6,019 nt of DNA. It comes from an uncultured Paracoccaceae bacterium (GTDB lineage Bacteria > Pseudomonadota > Alphaproteobacteria > Rhodobacterales > Rhodobacteraceae). Shown here in pieces: positions 4,993 through 6,019 of this stretch. The position numbers and the translations under genes were made by a program. Numbering within the stretch: position 1 is the stretch's first letter; each line of letters starts with the position of its first letter. The stretch is from contig CALEZJ010000477.1 in NCBI GenBank assembly GCA_937927885.1, positions 1 to 6,019 on the forward strand. The letters run 5' to 3'. Under the pieces are notes generated by a model, which saw only the letters and a program-made list of their open reading frames with translations, was not told the origin of the DNA and made no database searches.

Positions 4993-6019
4993 ATGACCGC
5001 CCCCCAGGTCCGCAGCATCGAAGAACCCGCGCGCCAGATCCCCGTTTCCGCCGAATACGATGTTCTGGTCGTCGGCGGCGGCCCCTCGGGCCTGACCGCA
5101 GCCCTTGCCGCATCCGAGGACGGATTGCGCGTCGGGCTGGTGGAGAGCCGCAGCTTTGTGGGCGGCAACATGACCATCGGTCTGCCGGTGCTGGGCTTTC
5201 TGGGCCAGAAAGGCAACCGCATCATCGACGGGCTGCCCGAAGCCTTCATCCGGCGCCTGCGCACCGAACGCGACGGCGCCAGCGAACACCGCCCCTGCCC
5301 GCTGCACATGGGCATCACGCTGGTCGAGCCCGAAGCGGTCAAGACCGTGGCGCTGGAGATGCTGACCGAGGCCGGGGTCGATGTGCTGTTCTACACTTTC
5401 TTTGCCGGCGTGGTGATGGACGGCGAGACGATCCGCGGCATCATCACCGAAAGCAAGAGCGGCCGCAGCGCCCTGCTGGCGCGGATCGTCATCGACTGCA
5501 CCGGTGACGCTGACGTGGCCTACCGGGCCGGCGTGCCCTGCGAAAAGGGCAATGAACAGGGTGGCATGCAGCCCCCCACGCTGATGTTCTGTCTGGGCGG
5601 GGTGGATACCGACGCCTTGCGCATGTCCATCGCCAATTCCCCGCCCGAGGCCCGCACCTATCTGACCGATTTCATTCCCGCCGAATACTTTGGCCAGAAC
5701 CACCAGTTCATCGTGGTCGGCCTGCGCGAGTTGATGGCCAAGGCCAAGGCCGAAATGGGGCTGACCATCCCAAACGAGCGGACGATCATCATCACCGGCC
5801 TGAAAAAGGGCGAGGTCTGGATCAACATGACCCGTGTCGCCGGAACCGACGGAACCGATGCGCGCAGCCTGACCAAGGGCGAGATCGAGGGGCGCGGCCA
5901 GATCGACGACATCGTCACCTATCTGGTCAATTACGTTCCGGGATTCGAGAACGCCTATTTCACCAAGACCGCACCGTTTCTGGGCATCCGCGAAACCCGG
6001 CGGATCAAGGGCCAGTATG
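4993..6019 (+). CDS. FAD-dependent oxidoreductase (FAD_oxidored-type family), partial; C-terminus beyond right edge
   Basis: This is a flavoprotein probably acting in the cytoplasm on the imported compound; 342 residues are visible with no stop. After a polar leader, the dinucleotide-binding fold is clear: DVLVVGGGPSGL with Gly28, Gly30 and Gly33 as GxGxxG, and Glu51 at the end of the second strand to hold the adenosine ribose. 'VGGNMTIGLPVLGF' (56-69) and 'QKGNRIIDGLPEAFIRRL' fit the 'GG..t.glp' pattern of the FAD_oxidored family, as does 'DCTGDADVAYRAG' starting at Asp168, the second FAD-contacting strand. 'LGIRETRRIKGQY' at the window end is also typical of these proteins. AAGGA at 4981-4985, seven bases upstream, supports the start. 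The gene follows the binding-protein gene by 66 bases with the hairpin between. The reaction and substrate are not identifiable; oxidation of a polyol, sugar or sugar acid is a guess from context. Confidence 0.88.
   Translation, partial: MTAPQVRSIEEPARQIPVSAEYDVLVVGGGPSGLTAALAASEDGLRVGLVESRSFVGGNMTIGLPVLGFLGQKGNRIIDGLPEAFIRRLRTERDGASEHRPCPLHMGITLVEPEAVKTVALEMLTEAGVDVLFYTFFAGVVMDGETIRGIITESKSGRSALLARIVIDCTGDADVAYRAGVPCEKGNEQGGMQPPTLMFCLGGVDTDALRMSIANSPPEARTYLTDFIPAEYFGQNHQFIVVGLRELMAKAKAEMGLTIPNERTIIITGLKKGEVWINMTRVAGTDGTDARSLTKGEIEGRGQIDDIVTYLVNYVPGFENAYFTKTAPFLGIRETRRIKGQY

Noticed and set aside
4416..5507. A plus-strand open frame (363 codons) across the end of the binding-protein gene and into the oxidoreductase gene
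   Set aside because: It is out of frame with both recognised genes, and its product is Arg/Pro/Gly/His-rich without any motif.
4564..5703. A long minus-strand open frame (379 codons) opposite the binding-protein and oxidoreductase genes
   Set aside because: It spans two clear plus-strand genes and their spacer. Its product is a low-complexity Gly/His/Ala/Gln-rich sequence typical of an antisense frame.

Overview
The window looks like chromosomal sequence from a GC-rich alphaproteobacterium, most plausibly Rhodobacterales (Paracoccus/Roseobacter-like). This rests on the strong C/G preference at third codon positions, strong purine-rich ribosome binding sites, and the pairing of a TRAP transporter with a sugar-type ABC transporter. 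It is inference by style only, because the window contains no phylogenetic marker gene.

Layout: positions 1-470 (minus strand) hold the N-terminal half of a TRAP transporter periplasmic solute-binding protein (DctP family), which runs off the left edge. Positions 471-787 are a divergent control region. Its left side carries a perfect TTGACA -35 hexamer and two palindromes that face the TRAP gene. Its right side carries two nearly identical LacI-type operators 15 bp apart, just upstream of a LacI-family regulator. From 788 to the right edge, all genes lie on the plus strand in what looks like one operon: LacI-family repressor (788-1870), MalF-type ABC permease (1911-2785, with a one-base frameshift), MalG-type ABC permease (2775-3608), Tat-exported family 1 solute-binding protein (3634-4926), and an FAD-dependent oxidoreductase cut by the right edge (4993 onward).

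How they work together: the binding protein captures a solute, probably a carbohydrate or derivative, and the two permeases move it across the inner membrane. The oxidoreductase is likely to act on the imported compound. The LacI-family protein probably represses its own operon through the tandem operators and is relieved by the substrate or a metabolite. The ATPase that must power the transporter is not in the window and may lie downstream of the oxidoreductase. A GC-rich hairpin between the binding-protein gene and the oxidoreductase gene may set a higher level for the binding protein.

The most notable anomaly is the frameshift that removes the last membrane helix of the MalF-type permease. 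I see no RNA genes, CRISPR arrays, insertion sequences or phage genes, and no sign of an undescribed system. This is a catabolic transport locus whose substrate is unknown.
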